Source: Clostridiales bacterium (GTDB lineage: Bacteria > Bacillota > Clostridia > Oscillospirales > CAG-272). From it: a stretch of 46,007 nucleotides of DNA. The notes beneath the pieces were generated by a model that ran no database searches, had not been told where the DNA came from, and saw nothing but the letters and a program-made list of their open reading frames with translations. This document shows positions 1 through 8,863 of the stretch, one piece after another (position 1 is the stretch's first letter; every line of letters starts with the position of its first letter). Position numbers and translations under genes: made by a program. The DNA lies in the NCBI GenBank assembly GCA_021202555.1, contig JAJQCT010000002.1, forward strand, positions 1 through 46,007. The letters run 5' to 3'.

Positions 1-84
1 GTTCCTCAGCCTTTTTTCTATACCTTTCAGTCTCACTTCTATTGTAACGCTACACCGCTTACGCAAAAAAATTGAAATTACCGC

Positions 85-113
85 TTGACAATTCGGTTTT
101 GACGTGATATAAT
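85..113 (+). promoter_or_regulatory. SigA promoter of rpmE
   Basis: Consensus housekeeping promoter: TTGACA at 85-90, a 17-bp spacer, and TATAAT at 108-113 preceded by TG (extended -10, TGATATAAT). Transcription should start near 120, leaving a leader of about 148 nt before rpmE. Nothing recognisable lies in 1-84. Confidence 0.85.
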
Positions 114-119
114 ACGTCA

Positions 120-267
120 TTGAGAAAAGGGTAAGACCGTTTTTCGATTCTGCGTGATAATTTTCGTCGGATTTTTGTGTCCGACAGGATTATTTGCGAT
201 TAAGCGCTCATTATGATTTAATGAGCGACACTTTCAAATTATACTCTTAAAAAAGGGGGACAAGGCA
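120..267 (+). promoter_or_regulatory. Structured 5' leader of rpmE, candidate ribosomal protein leader
   Basis: The leader contains two clear stem-loops: GTCGGA/TCCGAC (166-171 with 180-185, 8-nt loop) and a perfect 9-bp stem CGCTCATTA/TAATGAGCG (205-213 with 219-227, 5-nt loop). A strong Shine-Dalgarno (AAGGGGGA, about 253-260) follows. Ribosomal protein L31 leaders that bind the protein and autoregulate translation have been proposed in Firmicutes; whether this leader belongs to that class is inference, because I have not aligned it to a covariance model. Confidence 0.45.
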
Positions 268-474
268 ATGAAGAAGGGCATCCATCCGGAATACAAAGAA
301 TGCACCATCAAATGCGCCTGCGGCGAGACCGTCGTAACAAGATCGACGAAGGGCGATATGCGCGTTGAAATTTGCTCCAAGTGTCATCCGTTCTTCACGG
401 GCAAGCAGAAGTTCGTGGACAGCGGCGGGCGCGTTGACAAGTTCAAGCGTCGTCTTGAGGCTTCGGGCAAGTAA
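268..474 (+). CDS. rpmE: 50S ribosomal protein L31, zinc-binding type
   Basis: A 68-residue L31, a small protein of the large subunit that helps bridge the two subunits. The type A (zinc-binding) form is indicated by two cysteine pairs, CAC near residue 16-18 and CSKC near 36-39. The C-terminal part has the family signature [20 protein letters not shown]. Length matches the family. The start ATG has a strong Shine-Dalgarno (AAGGGGGA) about 8 nt upstream. It has its own consensus promoter and a structured leader, and is followed by a probable intrinsic terminator, so it is likely mostly monocistronic. Zinc-binding L31 is commonly exchanged for a zinc-free paralogue when zinc is scarce; no such paralogue is present in this window. 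Confidence 0.97.
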   Translation: MKKGIHPEYKECTIKCACGETVVTRSTKGDMRVEICSKCHPFFTGKQKFVDSGGRVDKFKRRLEASGK

Positions 475-494
475 TCCCGACCAATACAAGGGTG

Positions 495-531
495 AGGTGC
501 TGCGTTCTTTTTGCGCGGCGCCTTATTTTTG
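495..531 (+). terminator. Intrinsic terminator after rpmE
   Basis: A 10-bp stem AGGTGCTGCG (495-504) pairs with CGCGGCGCCT (514-523) with two G-U wobbles, followed by TATTTTTG. It separates rpmE from hflX; some read-through is possible because no separate hflX promoter is visible. Confidence 0.7.
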
Positions 532-556
532 TGCAGAATAAAGGAGAGTTATAACG

Positions 557-1876
557 ATGAAGGAAATGCACGATACAAAAATTGAAGAAAACGAAAGACG
601 TCCCGCGGCGATTGTCGGAGTATACGACGGTGTGAACTCGACGGAGGAGACGTGCTTTTTGTCGCTTGACGAGCTTGCGTCGCTTGCCGATACGGCGGGC
701 GCGGAGGTCAAATTCCGCATAACGCAGGAGCGCCGCGCTCCCGACAAAAGAACGTATATAGGCGCGGGAAAGCTTTCCGAGCTGTCGTTCATGTGCCGTG
801 CGCTCGGCGTTGACCTGATTATATTCGACGACGAACTGACGCCCTCGCAGATACGCAATATCGAAAACGCGGTCGAAAATGAGGAAATATCCCCCGACGT
901 AATTGACAGGAGTATGCTCATACTCGATATTTTTGCACGTCACGCGGTGACGGGAGAGGGTAAGCTTCAGGTCGAGGTCGCACAGCTCAAATATTCGGCG
1001 CCTCGTCTTGTCGGTCACGGCGGCGAAATGTCCCGTCAGGGCGCCGTCGGCGGAAATCCTATCGGAACGCGCGGACCGGGCGAGACGAAGCTCGAGCGCG
1101 ACAGGCGCAGGGTGAAGGCGAGAATCTCGCTTCTCGAAAATCGTCTTGCCGAGCTTGAGGCGACGAGAGGAACAATGCGCGCGGCGTGTGAGCGCAGCGG
1201 AATTTGCCGCGTGTCGATTGTCGGATACACGAACGCGGGAAAATCAACGCTTCTGAACAGGCTGACAGACGCGGGCATTTTAGCGGAAGATAAGCTTTTC
1301 GCAACGCTCGATCCGACGACGAGAAAATATAAGCTGCCGTCGGGAGAGGAGCTTCTTCTGACAGATACCGTCGGATTTATACGCAAGCTGCCGACGCATC
1401 TCGTCTCCGCGTTCAAATCGACGCTTGAGGAGGCGGTTTCGGCTGACATCATCATGATGGTCATCGACGCATCCGACCCCGAATATGAAAGTCACATCGC
1501 CGTGACTGAGGACATTCTCTTTTCGCTTGGCGCGGAGGGCAAGCCTGTCATATATGTATTCAATAAATGCGATCTTCCGGCGGAGCGCGTGCCGCGACTT
1601 CCGCGCGAAAAATCGCCGATTTACATTTCCGCTCTCTCCGGGCGCGGAATAGACAATTTAACTGACAGACTTACGGCGACAGTGCGGGCGCTGCGCCGTC
1701 GGGCGGTGTTTGTTTTCCCGCCTGAGGCATCATCGCAGCTTTCGAGATTTTACGGGTCGGCAGCGATTCTGAACACTGAATATCTCGAGGACGGCAGCGT
1801 GAAGATCACCGCGAACGCAAGCGGCGAAATCATCGGTCGCTACCGCGAATTTATCGCCGCGAAGGAAAAGCAATGA
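557..1876 (+). CDS. hflX: GTPase HflX
   Basis: A 439-residue ribosome-associated GTPase of the Obg-HflX superfamily. HflX binds the 50S E-site region and splits or rescues stalled 70S ribosomes, for example after heat stress. The N-terminal HflX domain occupies about residues 1-215 and includes the signature GTRGPGETKLE (170-180) before a helical linker. The G domain shows G1 GYTNAGKS (223-230), the LFATLDPTTR switch region (248-256), G3 DTVGF (270-274), G4 NKCD (336-339) and a G5-like SALSG. ATG has AAAGGAGAG as Shine-Dalgarno about 9 nt upstream. Its stop overlaps the next start by four bases (ATGA), so it is translationally coupled to the YigZ-like gene. Confidence 0.96.
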   Translation: MKEMHDTKIEENERRPAAIVGVYDGVNSTEETCFLSLDELASLADTAGAEVKFRITQERRAPDKRTYIGAGKLSELSFMCRALGVDLIIFDDELTPSQIRNIENAVENEEISPDVIDRSMLILDIFARHAVTGEGKLQVEVAQLKYSAPRLVGHGGEMSRQGAVGGNPIGTRGPGETKLERDRRRVKARISLLENRLAELEATRGTMRAACERSGICRVSIVGYTNAGKSTLLNRLTDAGILAEDKLFATLDPTTRKYKLPSGEELLLTDTVGFIRKLPTHLVSAFKSTLEEAVSADIIMMVIDASDPEYESHIAVTEDILFSLGAEGKPVIYVFNKCDLPAERVPRLPREKSPIYISALSGRGIDNLTDRLTATVRALRRRAVFVFPPEASSQLSRFYGSAAILNTEYLEDGSVKITANASGEIIGRYREFIAAKEKQ

Positions 1877-2514
1877 CTGACGCACAGGTGAATCGGACGG
1901 GGTATATATCCCTTGCAGGTGAAGGAGAGGCGAGGATTGAAGTCAAGCACTCCGTATTTATCGCGCACGCCTCTCCCGTAAAGAGTGATGAGGAAGCCCG
2001 CGGCTATCTTCAGAAAATAAAGCGCGAATATTCGGACGCGAAGCACAACTGCTTCGCTTACGTCATAAAGGACGGCAATTTCTCGCGCTACTCCGACGAT
2101 GGGGAGCCGGGCGGAACGGCGGGACTTCCGATAATGAACGTCATAAAGGGACGCGATGTTACAAATGCTCTCGTCGTCGTCACGCGATATTTCGGTGGAA
2201 TTTTGCTCGGCACCGGAGGTCTTGTGCGCGCATATACGGACTCAGCGTCAGCCGCCCTCGAGGCTGCCCGACCCGCGCTCTTTTCGCTTCACGATATTAT
2301 TTTTGTGAGGGCATCATATTCCGATTATCAAAAGCTTTCATATGAAATTTCGCGTGCGGGAGCCTTGACGGACGATGTGAAATTTGAGGGCGACGTAAAG
2401 CTGACACTCGCGGTGAAAAAGGAGGCGTCGGCGGCTTTTTCTTCGCGGATATCCGAAATTACGGCAGGAAGAGCGGAGATTTCGCTTGTCGGCGAACGAT
2501 TTTTTCATGAATAA
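1873..2514 (+). CDS. yigZ: YigZ/IMPACT family protein
   Basis: A 213-residue member of the UPF0029/IMPACT family (YvyE in Bacillus, YigZ in E. coli). The conserved N-terminal domain is recognised by SRYSDDGEPGGTAG (71-84), then NALVVVTRYFGGILLGTGGL and VRAYTDSA. A second, ferredoxin-like domain follows from about residue 140. Eukaryotic IMPACT regulates the Gcn2 kinase by binding Gcn1; the bacterial role is unsettled, although ribosome or translation links are suspected. Length is typical. It starts inside the hflX stop codon (ATGA overlap), so the two form an operon. Confidence 0.92.
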   Translation: MTDAQVNRTGYISLAGEGEARIEVKHSVFIAHASPVKSDEEARGYLQKIKREYSDAKHNCFAYVIKDGNFSRYSDDGEPGGTAGLPIMNVIKGRDVTNALVVVTRYFGGILLGTGGLVRAYTDSASAALEAARPALFSLHDIIFVRASYSDYQKLSYEISRAGALTDDVKFEGDVKLTLAVKKEASAAFSSRISEITAGRAEISLVGERFFHE

Positions 2515-2529
2515 AACGTCGGATTTTCG

Positions 2530-2570
2530 GCGGGAAAAATTTTTTTAGAAAAAATCGTCCCCGCAAAAAG
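2530..2570 (+). terminator. Possible weak terminator after the YigZ gene
   Basis: GCGGG (2530-2534) and CCCGC (2560-2564) can enclose an A/T stem, ATTTTTT with AAAAAAT, around TAG. No T-tract follows, so function as a terminator is doubtful. A TATAAT at 2596-2601 downstream may be the -10 box for dgt, but I see no convincing -35. Confidence 0.25.
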
Positions 2571-2641
2571 CAAAATGCGCGGTTTTCGGGTATATTATAA
2601 TTAGAAACGAAAAAAAGAACGGGTAAAAAGGAGGCACAGAC

Positions 2642-3691
2642 ATGGCGATGGGCGAAAAAAACGTATGCGACGTATTTTTGGAGCGGGAACGTCTGTTTTT
2701 GTCGCCGTATGCGTTTCTGACCGAAAACACAAAGGGGCGCGATTATCCCTACACCCCGTGCGTCAACCGCACGGAATTTCAGCGTGACCGTGACAGAATC
2801 CTGCACTGCAAATCGTTCAGGCGGCTCATGCACAAGACGCAGGTCTTTCTGTTACCGATTGACGAGCAGTACCGCACGCGCATGACGCATACGCTTGAGG
2901 TGACGCAGATAGCAAGAATTATCTGCCGCGCGCTTCGCCTCAATGAGGATCTGACGGAGGCGGCGGCTCTCGGTCACGATATAGGTCACACTCCGTTCGG
3001 ACACGCCGGCGAGGCTGTCATGCAGAAATGCTTCGACCCGACGTTTACGCATTATATGCAGAGTCTTCGCGTCGTCGAAAAGCTTGAAAAGGACGGCGAA
3101 GGGCTTAATCTCACGTGGGAGGTGCGCGACGGAATTGTGAACCATTCGGGGCATGATTTGTCGCCCGACAGCAAGAACAGGAAAGCATCGACGCTCGAGG
3201 GTGTAATCGTTAAATTTGCAGACAAAATAGCGTACATAAATCACGACATCGACGACGCAATTCATGCGGGAATACTCAAGCTCGACGATATACCGAGGGA
3301 GCTGCTCGACATACTCGGCAGAACGCATTCGGGCAGAATAAACACGATGGTTTCCGCCGTTATAGAATCTTCATCCGACAAAAACGAAATATCCATGACG
3401 CCCGAGGTGTGCGAGGCGACGATGGCGCTTCGCAATTTCCTTTTTGAGCACGTGTATACAAAAAGCGCCGCGAAAGCGGAGGAGGAAAAGGCAAAAGCGC
3501 TTCTTGAGGAGCTTTACTGTTTCTTTTACGATCATCCCGAAAAGATGCCGCCGTTTTATTTCGGGCGCGTCGAAAGCGAGGGACTCGGACGCTCGGTATG
3601 CGATTATATTTCGGCAATGACGGACAGGTATGCAATTGATAAATATAAGGAGCTTTTCATTCCCGAGGTCTGGCGCGACGCGTCATACTGA
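2642..3691 (+). CDS. dgt: Deoxyguanosinetriphosphate triphosphohydrolase-like protein (HD domain)
   Basis: A 349-residue HD-superfamily dNTPase, hydrolysing dNTPs to nucleoside and tripolyphosphate and so controlling dNTP pools. The N-terminal motif NRTEFQRDRDRILHCKSFRR (42-61) is typical of the Dgt/SAMHD1-like family. The metal-binding set is visible as H83 (HTLEV), H112-D113 in GHDIGHTPFGH, and D194 in KFADKIAYINHD. GIVNHSG (165-170) is also family-typical. ATG is preceded by GGAGG at 2630-2634. In many Clostridia a dgt gene lies directly before dnaG and rpoD, as here, which supports the call. Precise substrate preference cannot be read from the sequence. Confidence 0.93.
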   Translation: MAMGEKNVCDVFLERERLFLSPYAFLTENTKGRDYPYTPCVNRTEFQRDRDRILHCKSFRRLMHKTQVFLLPIDEQYRTRMTHTLEVTQIARIICRALRLNEDLTEAAALGHDIGHTPFGHAGEAVMQKCFDPTFTHYMQSLRVVEKLEKDGEGLNLTWEVRDGIVNHSGHDLSPDSKNRKASTLEGVIVKFADKIAYINHDIDDAIHAGILKLDDIPRELLDILGRTHSGRINTMVSAVIESSSDKNEISMTPEVCEATMALRNFLFEHVYTKSAAKAEEEKAKALLEELYCFFYDHPEKMPPFYFGRVESEGLGRSVCDYISAMTDRYAIDKYKELFIPEVWRDASY

Positions 3692-3746
3692 CGGGACAGC
3701 CTATAGGATAAATTCTTCGGGACAAAACGAACAAAAAAAGGAAAAA

Positions 3747-3798
3747 GAATGAAAGGAAACTTTCGCGCAGCGAAAGTAGCGCCGTGTGAAAGTCACGG
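3747..3798 (+). repeat. Hairpin motif upstream of dnaG (shared with hemZ)
   Basis: GAATGAAAGGAA is followed by a perfect 8-bp stem ACTTTCGC/GCGAAAGT (3759-3766 with 3770-3777, 3-nt loop) and a 5-bp stem CCGTG/CACGG (3782-3786 with 3794-3798). The first part recurs at 38159-38191 before hemZ. GAAAG (3751-3755) could alternatively pair with CTTTC (3760-3764), which competes with the main stem. Confidence 0.6.
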
Positions 3799-3806
3799 TT
3801 ATAAAA

Positions 3807-5606
3807 ATGGACAAAATACCTCTTGGTGTTATTGAGGAAATCAAGGAAAGAAACGATATTGTTGAGCTTGCCGGGCGATACACGACGCTGAAGCGCCGCG
3901 GCAGCACTTATACGGGGCTTTGCCCGTTTCATTCTGAAAAAACGCCGTCGTTTACGGTTTATCCGTCAAACGGGAGCTTTTACTGCTTCGGATGCGGGGT
4001 CGGCGGTGACATGATAAGCTTCGTCATGCGCGCGGAGAACCTCACATATCCAGAAGCGCTGTCGGCGCTCGCGGAGCGGGCGGGAGTGAATCTTTCCGCA
4101 TATTCGCGTGACGGCGACGAGGAGCGATACGTTTCGCGCAAGCGCATCTTTGAAATGAACAGGGATGCCGCCCGATTTTACAGGGACAGGCTATTTGACG
4201 AAAGAGAGGGAGCCGCCGCGAGAGAATATCTCACCTCGCGCGGACTTTCTCAGGAGGTAATCAAGCGATTCGGGCTTGGATACGCTCCGGGCGGCAGCCG
4301 GCTTTTCTCGCATCTTCGCTCGCTCGGATACAAAAGCGAGGAGATGACGGCGGGTTTTCTCTGCCGCGAATACGGAGAGGGCGGAAATAAAACGATTCGC
4401 GATTTGTTTTTTAACCGCGTGATGTTTCCGATAATAAACACGTCGGGAAATGTTATTGCCTTCGGCGGGCGCGTAATGAACAATGAGGGCAGCCCGAAAT
4501 ATCTCAACTCGTCCGATACTCCCGCGTTTAAAAAAAGCTCGAATCTTTACGCGCTCAATTTCGCGAAGGATTCCTCTGCCGATTCTCTCATTCTCTGCGA
4601 GGGCTATATGGACGTCATAGCGCTTCACGCGTCGGGAATATCGAACGCAGTGGCGACGCTCGGAACTGCGCTCACGCAGGAGCAGGCGAGAATTATCGCG
4701 AAATACACAAAGCGGGTAATCATCAATTACGACAGCGACGAGGCGGGGCAGAGAGCAGCATCCCGTGCAATAGGGCTTCTTGAGGATGTCGGTCTTGACG
4801 TGCGCGTCCTTAAACTCAAGGGAGCGAAGGACCCCGACGAATATATAAAAAAATTCGGCGTTGACAGCTTTCGGGACGCGCTTGACGAAAGCAGCACGAA
4901 ATTTTCCTACGTCGCCTCAAAGATAATGTCGGAGTACGATATGGAGAGCGAGAGCGACCGTATTTCGGCGGCAAAGCGCATGAATGAGTATATCGCGGGC
5001 GTTTCAAGCAGTGTCGAGCGCGAAATTTACATACATCAGGCGTCGGAGCTGACGGGTATTTCGGAGGAAAGTATAAAAAGCGATATTTCGCTTATTATAA
5101 AGAAGAAAGCCGCGAGTAAAAAGAAAAGCGACAGGGAAAAGCTGATTCTCGATTCGTCGGGATACGGCGACAGGATAAACCGCGACAAGCTCAAAACGCT
5201 CAGAGCTGCGAGCTGCGAGGAAGCGCTGCTCGGCATCATGCTCGCTTTCCCCGAATATATCAGGTCGGCGGCGGAGGGCGCGGACGGCGCTCCCACACGA
5301 AAGGATTTCAGAACGGAGTTCGGCGGGCGCGTCTTTGAAAAGCTTGTCGAGGTTTACAAAGAAAACGGATTTTTCGATTTGAGCGCGCTCACGCCCGATT
5401 TTTCGCTTGACGAAATGTCGAGGCTGACAAAGCTCATGCAGGGAAGGGACGGACTTGACAATTCCGAGTCCGTGTTTGCGGATATGACAGCCGCATTGAG
5501 ACGCGAAAACGAGCGCGTGTCGGCAAAAAATATGGATGCGATAGACGCGATAATGCGTCTGCGCCGAAAAAATACGGGCGATGACCCGAAACATACCGAG
5601 GGGTGA
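3807..5606 (+). CDS. dnaG: DNA primase DnaG
   Basis: DNA primase, which makes RNA primers at the replication fork with the DnaB/DnaC helicase. Counted from an upstream GTG (3786), the CHC2 zinc finger is C46, H49, C67, C70 (CPFH...CFGC). The TOPRIM core has [11 protein letters not shown] and the metal-binding DSDEAG. A C-terminal helicase-interaction region follows. I prefer ATG at 3807 (599 aa) because the family begins with short leaders before [19 protein letters not shown] 3786 would add seven residues. Neither has a good Shine-Dalgarno, and GTG lies in a small hairpin. The stop is 4 nt from sigA, whose ribosome binding site lies in the dnaG 3' end: the classic macromolecular synthesis operon. 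Confidence 0.96.
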   Translation: MDKIPLGVIEEIKERNDIVELAGRYTTLKRRGSTYTGLCPFHSEKTPSFTVYPSNGSFYCFGCGVGGDMISFVMRAENLTYPEALSALAERAGVNLSAYSRDGDEERYVSRKRIFEMNRDAARFYRDRLFDEREGAAAREYLTSRGLSQEVIKRFGLGYAPGGSRLFSHLRSLGYKSEEMTAGFLCREYGEGGNKTIRDLFFNRVMFPIINTSGNVIAFGGRVMNNEGSPKYLNSSDTPAFKKSSNLYALNFAKDSSADSLILCEGYMDVIALHASGISNAVATLGTALTQEQARIIAKYTKRVIINYDSDEAGQRAASRAIGLLEDVGLDVRVLKLKGAKDPDEYIKKFGVDSFRDALDESSTKFSYVASKIMSEYDMESESDRISAAKRMNEYIAGVSSSVEREIYIHQASELTGISEESIKSDISLIIKKKAASKKKSDREKLILDSSGYGDRINRDKLKTLRAASCEEALLGIMLAFPEYIRSAAEGADGAPTRKDFRTEFGGRVFEKLVEVYKENGFFDLSALTPDFSLDEMSRLTKLMQGRDGLDNSESVFADMTAALRRENERVSAKNMDAIDAIMRLRRKNTGDDPKHTEG

Positions 5607-5610
5607 TTTT

Positions 5611-6720
5611 ATGGCTGCGGAAAACAGCGGACAGCAGGAATTTGACGAGCTTATCCAGAAGGGAAAAGCCAACGGCACGGTAAGACGCAGAGATATTGAG
5701 GACGCTTTTATCGACGAGGATTACCGCGACGGCGACGTTGACAACATTGAGAACCTTTACGACTCTCTCGATGCAAACGGCATCGGAATCGACGGTGACG
5801 GCGACGGCGTTGACCTTGAGGGCGTCGAGGAGGAAATGGAGGAGCTTGCGAGCGCAGAGGATATGGAAAAGGCGCTCACGCAGGAGGGGCTTGCGATTGA
5901 CGACCCTGTGAGGATGTATCTCAAGGAGATAGGTCAGATACCGCTTTTGTCGGCGGATGAGGAAGCGGAGCTTGCGAGGCGCATGGAGGCAGGCGACGAG
6001 GAGGCAAAGGCACGGCTTGTTGAGGCGAATCTCAGGCTTGTCGTGAGCATCGCGAAGCGCTATGTCGGAAAGGGAATGTTCTTCCTCGACCTCATTCAGG
6101 AGGGAAATCTCGGGCTTATGAAGGCGGTCGAAAAATTCGACTATCAGAAGGGCTACAAGCTCTCCACATACGCGACGTGGTGGATTCGTCAGGCGATTAC
6201 GCGCGCCATAGCCGATCAGTCGCGCACGATAAGAATACCCGTTCATATGGTTGAAACGATACACAAGATGTCGCGCTCATCGCGTCAGCTTCTTCAGGAG
6301 CTCGGACATGAGCCGAGCGCGGAGGAGCTTGCAGACAGAATGAATATGTCGCCCGAAAAGGTGCGCGAAATCATGAAAATCGCGCAGGATCCTGTATCGC
6401 TTGAAATGCCTATAGGCGAGGAGGAGGATTCGCACCTCGGAGATTTCATCGAGGACCAGGAATCGCCCGCACCGCCTGAGGCTGCGGCTTATTCCGTTCT
6501 TCGCGAGCAGTTAGCGGAGGTGCTTCATACGCTGACGCCGCGCGAGGAGCTTGTGCTGAAGCGCCGCTTCGGGCTTGACGACGGAAAAACGCGCACGCTC
6601 GAGGAGGTTGGCAAGGAATTCAACATTACGCGCGAGCGAATCCGCCAGATTGAGGCAAAAGCGCTGCGAAAGCTCCGCCATCCGAGCCGCTCAAAGCGTC
6701 TGCGCGATTTTCTCGAATGA
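5611..6720 (+). CDS. rpoD: RNA polymerase primary sigma factor SigA (RpoD)
   Basis: A 369-residue housekeeping sigma factor. A short region 1.1-like N-terminus and an acidic stretch (residues 36-90, rich in D, E and G) precede region 1.2 ([11 protein letters not shown], 98-108). Regions 2.1-2.4 span about 133-205 and include [10 protein letters not shown], which melts and reads the -10 box. Region 3 follows, then region 4.2 with the -35-reading helix-turn-helix [23 protein letters not shown] 5611 is chosen over an in-frame ATG at 5581 because GAGGGGTGAT stands directly upstream and the family starts here. It follows dnaG by 4 nt. Many promoters in this window match SigA with an extended -10 (TGNTATAAT). 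Confidence 0.97.
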   Translation: MAAENSGQQEFDELIQKGKANGTVRRRDIEDAFIDEDYRDGDVDNIENLYDSLDANGIGIDGDGDGVDLEGVEEEMEELASAEDMEKALTQEGLAIDDPVRMYLKEIGQIPLLSADEEAELARRMEAGDEEAKARLVEANLRLVVSIAKRYVGKGMFFLDLIQEGNLGLMKAVEKFDYQKGYKLSTYATWWIRQAITRAIADQSRTIRIPVHMVETIHKMSRSSRQLLQELGHEPSAEELADRMNMSPEKVREIMKIAQDPVSLEMPIGEEEDSHLGDFIEDQESPAPPEAAAYSVLREQLAEVLHTLTPREELVLKRRFGLDDGKTRTLEEVGKEFNITRERIRQIEAKALRKLRHPSRSKRLRDFLE

Positions 6721-6748
6721 CACTTTCAACAAACTTTCGGGGCGCTTT

Positions 6749-6820
6749 TTGTGCATGATGCACAGACCTATTGTGCGTTATGCACAAATAAAGCCATCTG
6801 ACTTTGTGTATGATGAACAA
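6749..6820. promoter_or_regulatory. Three phased 17-bp palindromes, candidate operator array
   Basis: Three related sites: TTGTGCATGATGCACAG (6749-6765), TTGTGCGTTATGCACAA (6771-6787) and TTGTGTATGATGAACAA (6804-6820), consensus TTGTGYATNATGMACAA. Start-to-start distances are 22 and 33 bp, close to two and three helical turns, so they would face the same side of DNA. They lie 73-144 bp before the -35 box of the solute-binding lipoprotein gene. An activator or repressor site array is inferred; as RNA, sites 1 and 2 could also fold as small hairpins after sigA. Confidence 0.5.
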
Positions 6821-6892
6821 AAGCGCTTCCGAAATTTTGGGTTTAGGAGCTTGCCGCGAATCAAATTTTTGATTGAAATTAACAATTGGCAC

Positions 6893-6921
6893 TTGACAAA
6901 TCAGTGTTTTTGAATTAGAAT
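6893..6921 (+). promoter_or_regulatory. SigA promoter of the solute-binding lipoprotein gene
   Basis: TTGACA at 6893-6898, 17-bp spacer, TAGAAT at 6916-6921. An inverted repeat AATCAAA/TTTGATT (6859-6865 with 6868-6874) lies about 19 bp upstream of the -35. Confidence 0.8.
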
Positions 6922-6986
6922 ATAACAAGTATATGTTAGAACGCGCGAATCGGGCGCAAAGACATAACAGAGGAGGAATTTTCCAC

Positions 6987-8687
6987 ATGAAAAAGAAGCT
7001 TTTATGCATGATTCTCTGCATAGTAATGGTGCTTACGTTTGTGCTTTCGAGCTGCACGACGGAGAGCGACACAACCGACGAGGTTGACGAGGACACCACC
7101 ACAACCACGACGAGCGACCGCGACCCGGTTACGCTTACGCTTTGGCTGCCCTGCGAGGAGGGAACGACAGACGAGGCGGTTCAGGCTGTAGAGGATGCCA
7201 TCAACAGCATTCTGAAGTCGTCGTACACGACGGCGATTGAGCTGAAGGTGTTCACCGAGGAGGCATACGCGGAGGCTGTTGAAGAACGCCTGACGACGAT
7301 TGAAATGAAGGCGGAGGAGGATGCGGCGGCTGCGGCGGCTCTTCGTGAGCTTCAGCAGCAGCAGAGAAAAGCGGGTATAACGACGACGACGTCTGAGGAG
7401 ACGACGGCGGAGGAAACCGAGGCTGAGACTATTGTCAACGATTACGGAATTTCAGAGCTGAAATATCCCGAGGTCGACGAATATCAGTTTGATATTTTCC
7501 TCATCACGAGCTACGACGATTATCTCGATCTCATCGAGCGCGAGGCGCTTTCGGAGCTTGATTCGAGCCTTTCAAACGATTCAAAGGTTCTCAAAAGCTA
7601 CATATATCCGACATTCCTGACGGCTGCGAAGAATAACGGAACGACATACTGCATTCCGAACAACCATGGACTTGGAGAGTATAAGTTCCTTCTCGTCAAC
7701 AAGGAGCTTGCCGAAAAGTATAATTACGATTACACCACGCTCACGACGATAGGTCAGTGTGAGGACTTCATCTACGACGTGAACACCTATGAGGACAGCT
7801 CCGAGGTTGCGGCACATCTCTCGTGGGTTGACGCTGCCGGCATGACATACTGGTCTGAGGACGGTGAGTGGAGCGTTCTTGCGTCCCTTGTTTCAAACAG
7901 CGCGACGTTCAACACAAAGAGCAGCATCGGAAGCATATTTGATATTTCCGCATACAAGACGCAGTTCAAGCTTATGAAGGCGTTTGAGGAGGCAGGCTGC
8001 ATCGCTGAGGACCCCGATTCCGTTGAGACGTTTGCGGTGGGCGTTATTTCAGGTGATTATTCCGACATAGCGCAGTACGAGGACGACTACTATATTTCGA
8101 TTTACGAGTACCCGAGGGCTACTCAGGAGGATGTATTCGCTGCTGCGTTCGCGGTAAGCTCATACACAGCGGATCTTGACCGCGCTATGGAGGTTATCGT
8201 TGAGATAAACACCAACAGCGAGATTCGCAATCTTCTCCAGTACGGAATTGAAGGCACGAATTACGAGCTTGACGATGAGGGCAAGGTCGTAAGGCTCAAC
8301 AACGAGTACATGATGAACATTCTCTACACGGGCAACACGTATGTAGCTTATCCCGAGGAGGATATGGACATCAATCAGTGGGAATATGACAAGCAGAAGA
8401 ACACCGATTCGATTTTAAGTCCGTTCTTTTATGTTTACGGATTGAAAAACTCATCGAATGAATCGTATTATGAGGCGATAGAGACGCTATCAGCGGAAAT
8501 TTACGAGCAGCTAATGTCGATTACGCTTGATGAGGTGGATGACAAGTTCAAGGAGTTCAATTCACTAATATCAGAGAATGAATACTTCGCTGCGATGATT
8601 TCGGATGAGGATTGGGAATACGCTGCCGCGTATATTTACTCCGAATTCTATGCCGAGAATTACGCGACAGAGGAAGAAAGCGAATAA
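6987..8687 (+). CDS. Extracellular solute-binding lipoprotein (orphan, ABC type 1-like)
   Basis: A 566-residue secreted lipoprotein. Residues 1-23 form a lipoprotein signal peptide ending in the lipobox LSSC (C23). A Thr/Asp/Glu-rich linker leads into VTLTLWLPCEEG, the typical first strand of family 1 (sugar or oligosaccharide) ABC solute-binding proteins. Later segments (YCIPNNHGLGEYKFLLVNKELAEKY, split over two lines of the fold) fit this family. A charged, Gln-rich helix and TTTTSEETTAEETE insert (about residues 95-130) interrupts the first lobe. ATG 6987 follows AGGAGG (6971-6976); an in-frame ATG at 6933 lacks a site and would bury the signal peptide. No permease or ATPase gene is adjacent, so its transporter partner, or a sensor role, is unknown. 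Confidence 0.8.
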   Translation: MKKKLLCMILCIVMVLTFVLSSCTTESDTTDEVDEDTTTTTTSDRDPVTLTLWLPCEEGTTDEAVQAVEDAINSILKSSYTTAIELKVFTEEAYAEAVEERLTTIEMKAEEDAAAAAALRELQQQQRKAGITTTTSEETTAEETEAETIVNDYGISELKYPEVDEYQFDIFLITSYDDYLDLIEREALSELDSSLSNDSKVLKSYIYPTFLTAAKNNGTTYCIPNNHGLGEYKFLLVNKELAEKYNYDYTTLTTIGQCEDFIYDVNTYEDSSEVAAHLSWVDAAGMTYWSEDGEWSVLASLVSNSATFNTKSSIGSIFDISAYKTQFKLMKAFEEAGCIAEDPDSVETFAVGVISGDYSDIAQYEDDYYISIYEYPRATQEDVFAAAFAVSSYTADLDRAMEVIVEINTNSEIRNLLQYGIEGTNYELDDEGKVVRLNNEYMMNILYTGNTYVAYPEEDMDINQWEYDKQKNTDSILSPFFYVYGLKNSSNESYYEAIETLSAEIYEQLMSITLDEVDDKFKEFNSLISENEYFAAMISDEDWEYAAAYIYSEFYAENYATEEESE

Positions 8688-8718
8688 ATTTCGTACTTGC
8701 AATAGCAAATCTAACAAA

Positions 8719-8756
8719 CGTCCCTTCGGATTCAATCCGAAGGGACGCATTTTTAT
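8719..8756 (+). terminator. Intrinsic terminator of the solute-binding lipoprotein gene
   Basis: Long perfect stem CGTCCCTTCGGATT (8719-8732) with AATCCGAAGGGACG (8734-8747), followed by CATTTTTAT. Confidence 0.9.
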
Positions 8757-8778
8757 CTCTTAACCTCTGTATGTCACA

Positions 8779-8821
8779 ATAATAAATTATCGGCGGACAG
8801 CATGATTTGCGCTGTCCGCCG
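8779..8821 (-). terminator. Terminator of the MATE gene
   Basis: Stem CGGCGGACAGC (8791-8801) with GCTGTCCGCCG (8811-8821). Read on the minus strand it is followed by TAATTTATTATT, so it ends the MATE transcript, facing the terminator of the neighbouring lipoprotein gene. Confidence 0.75.
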
Positions 8822-8863
8822 ATATTCAAGTTGTTCATTTGGGTTTTCGTTTGAAGCTTTAAA

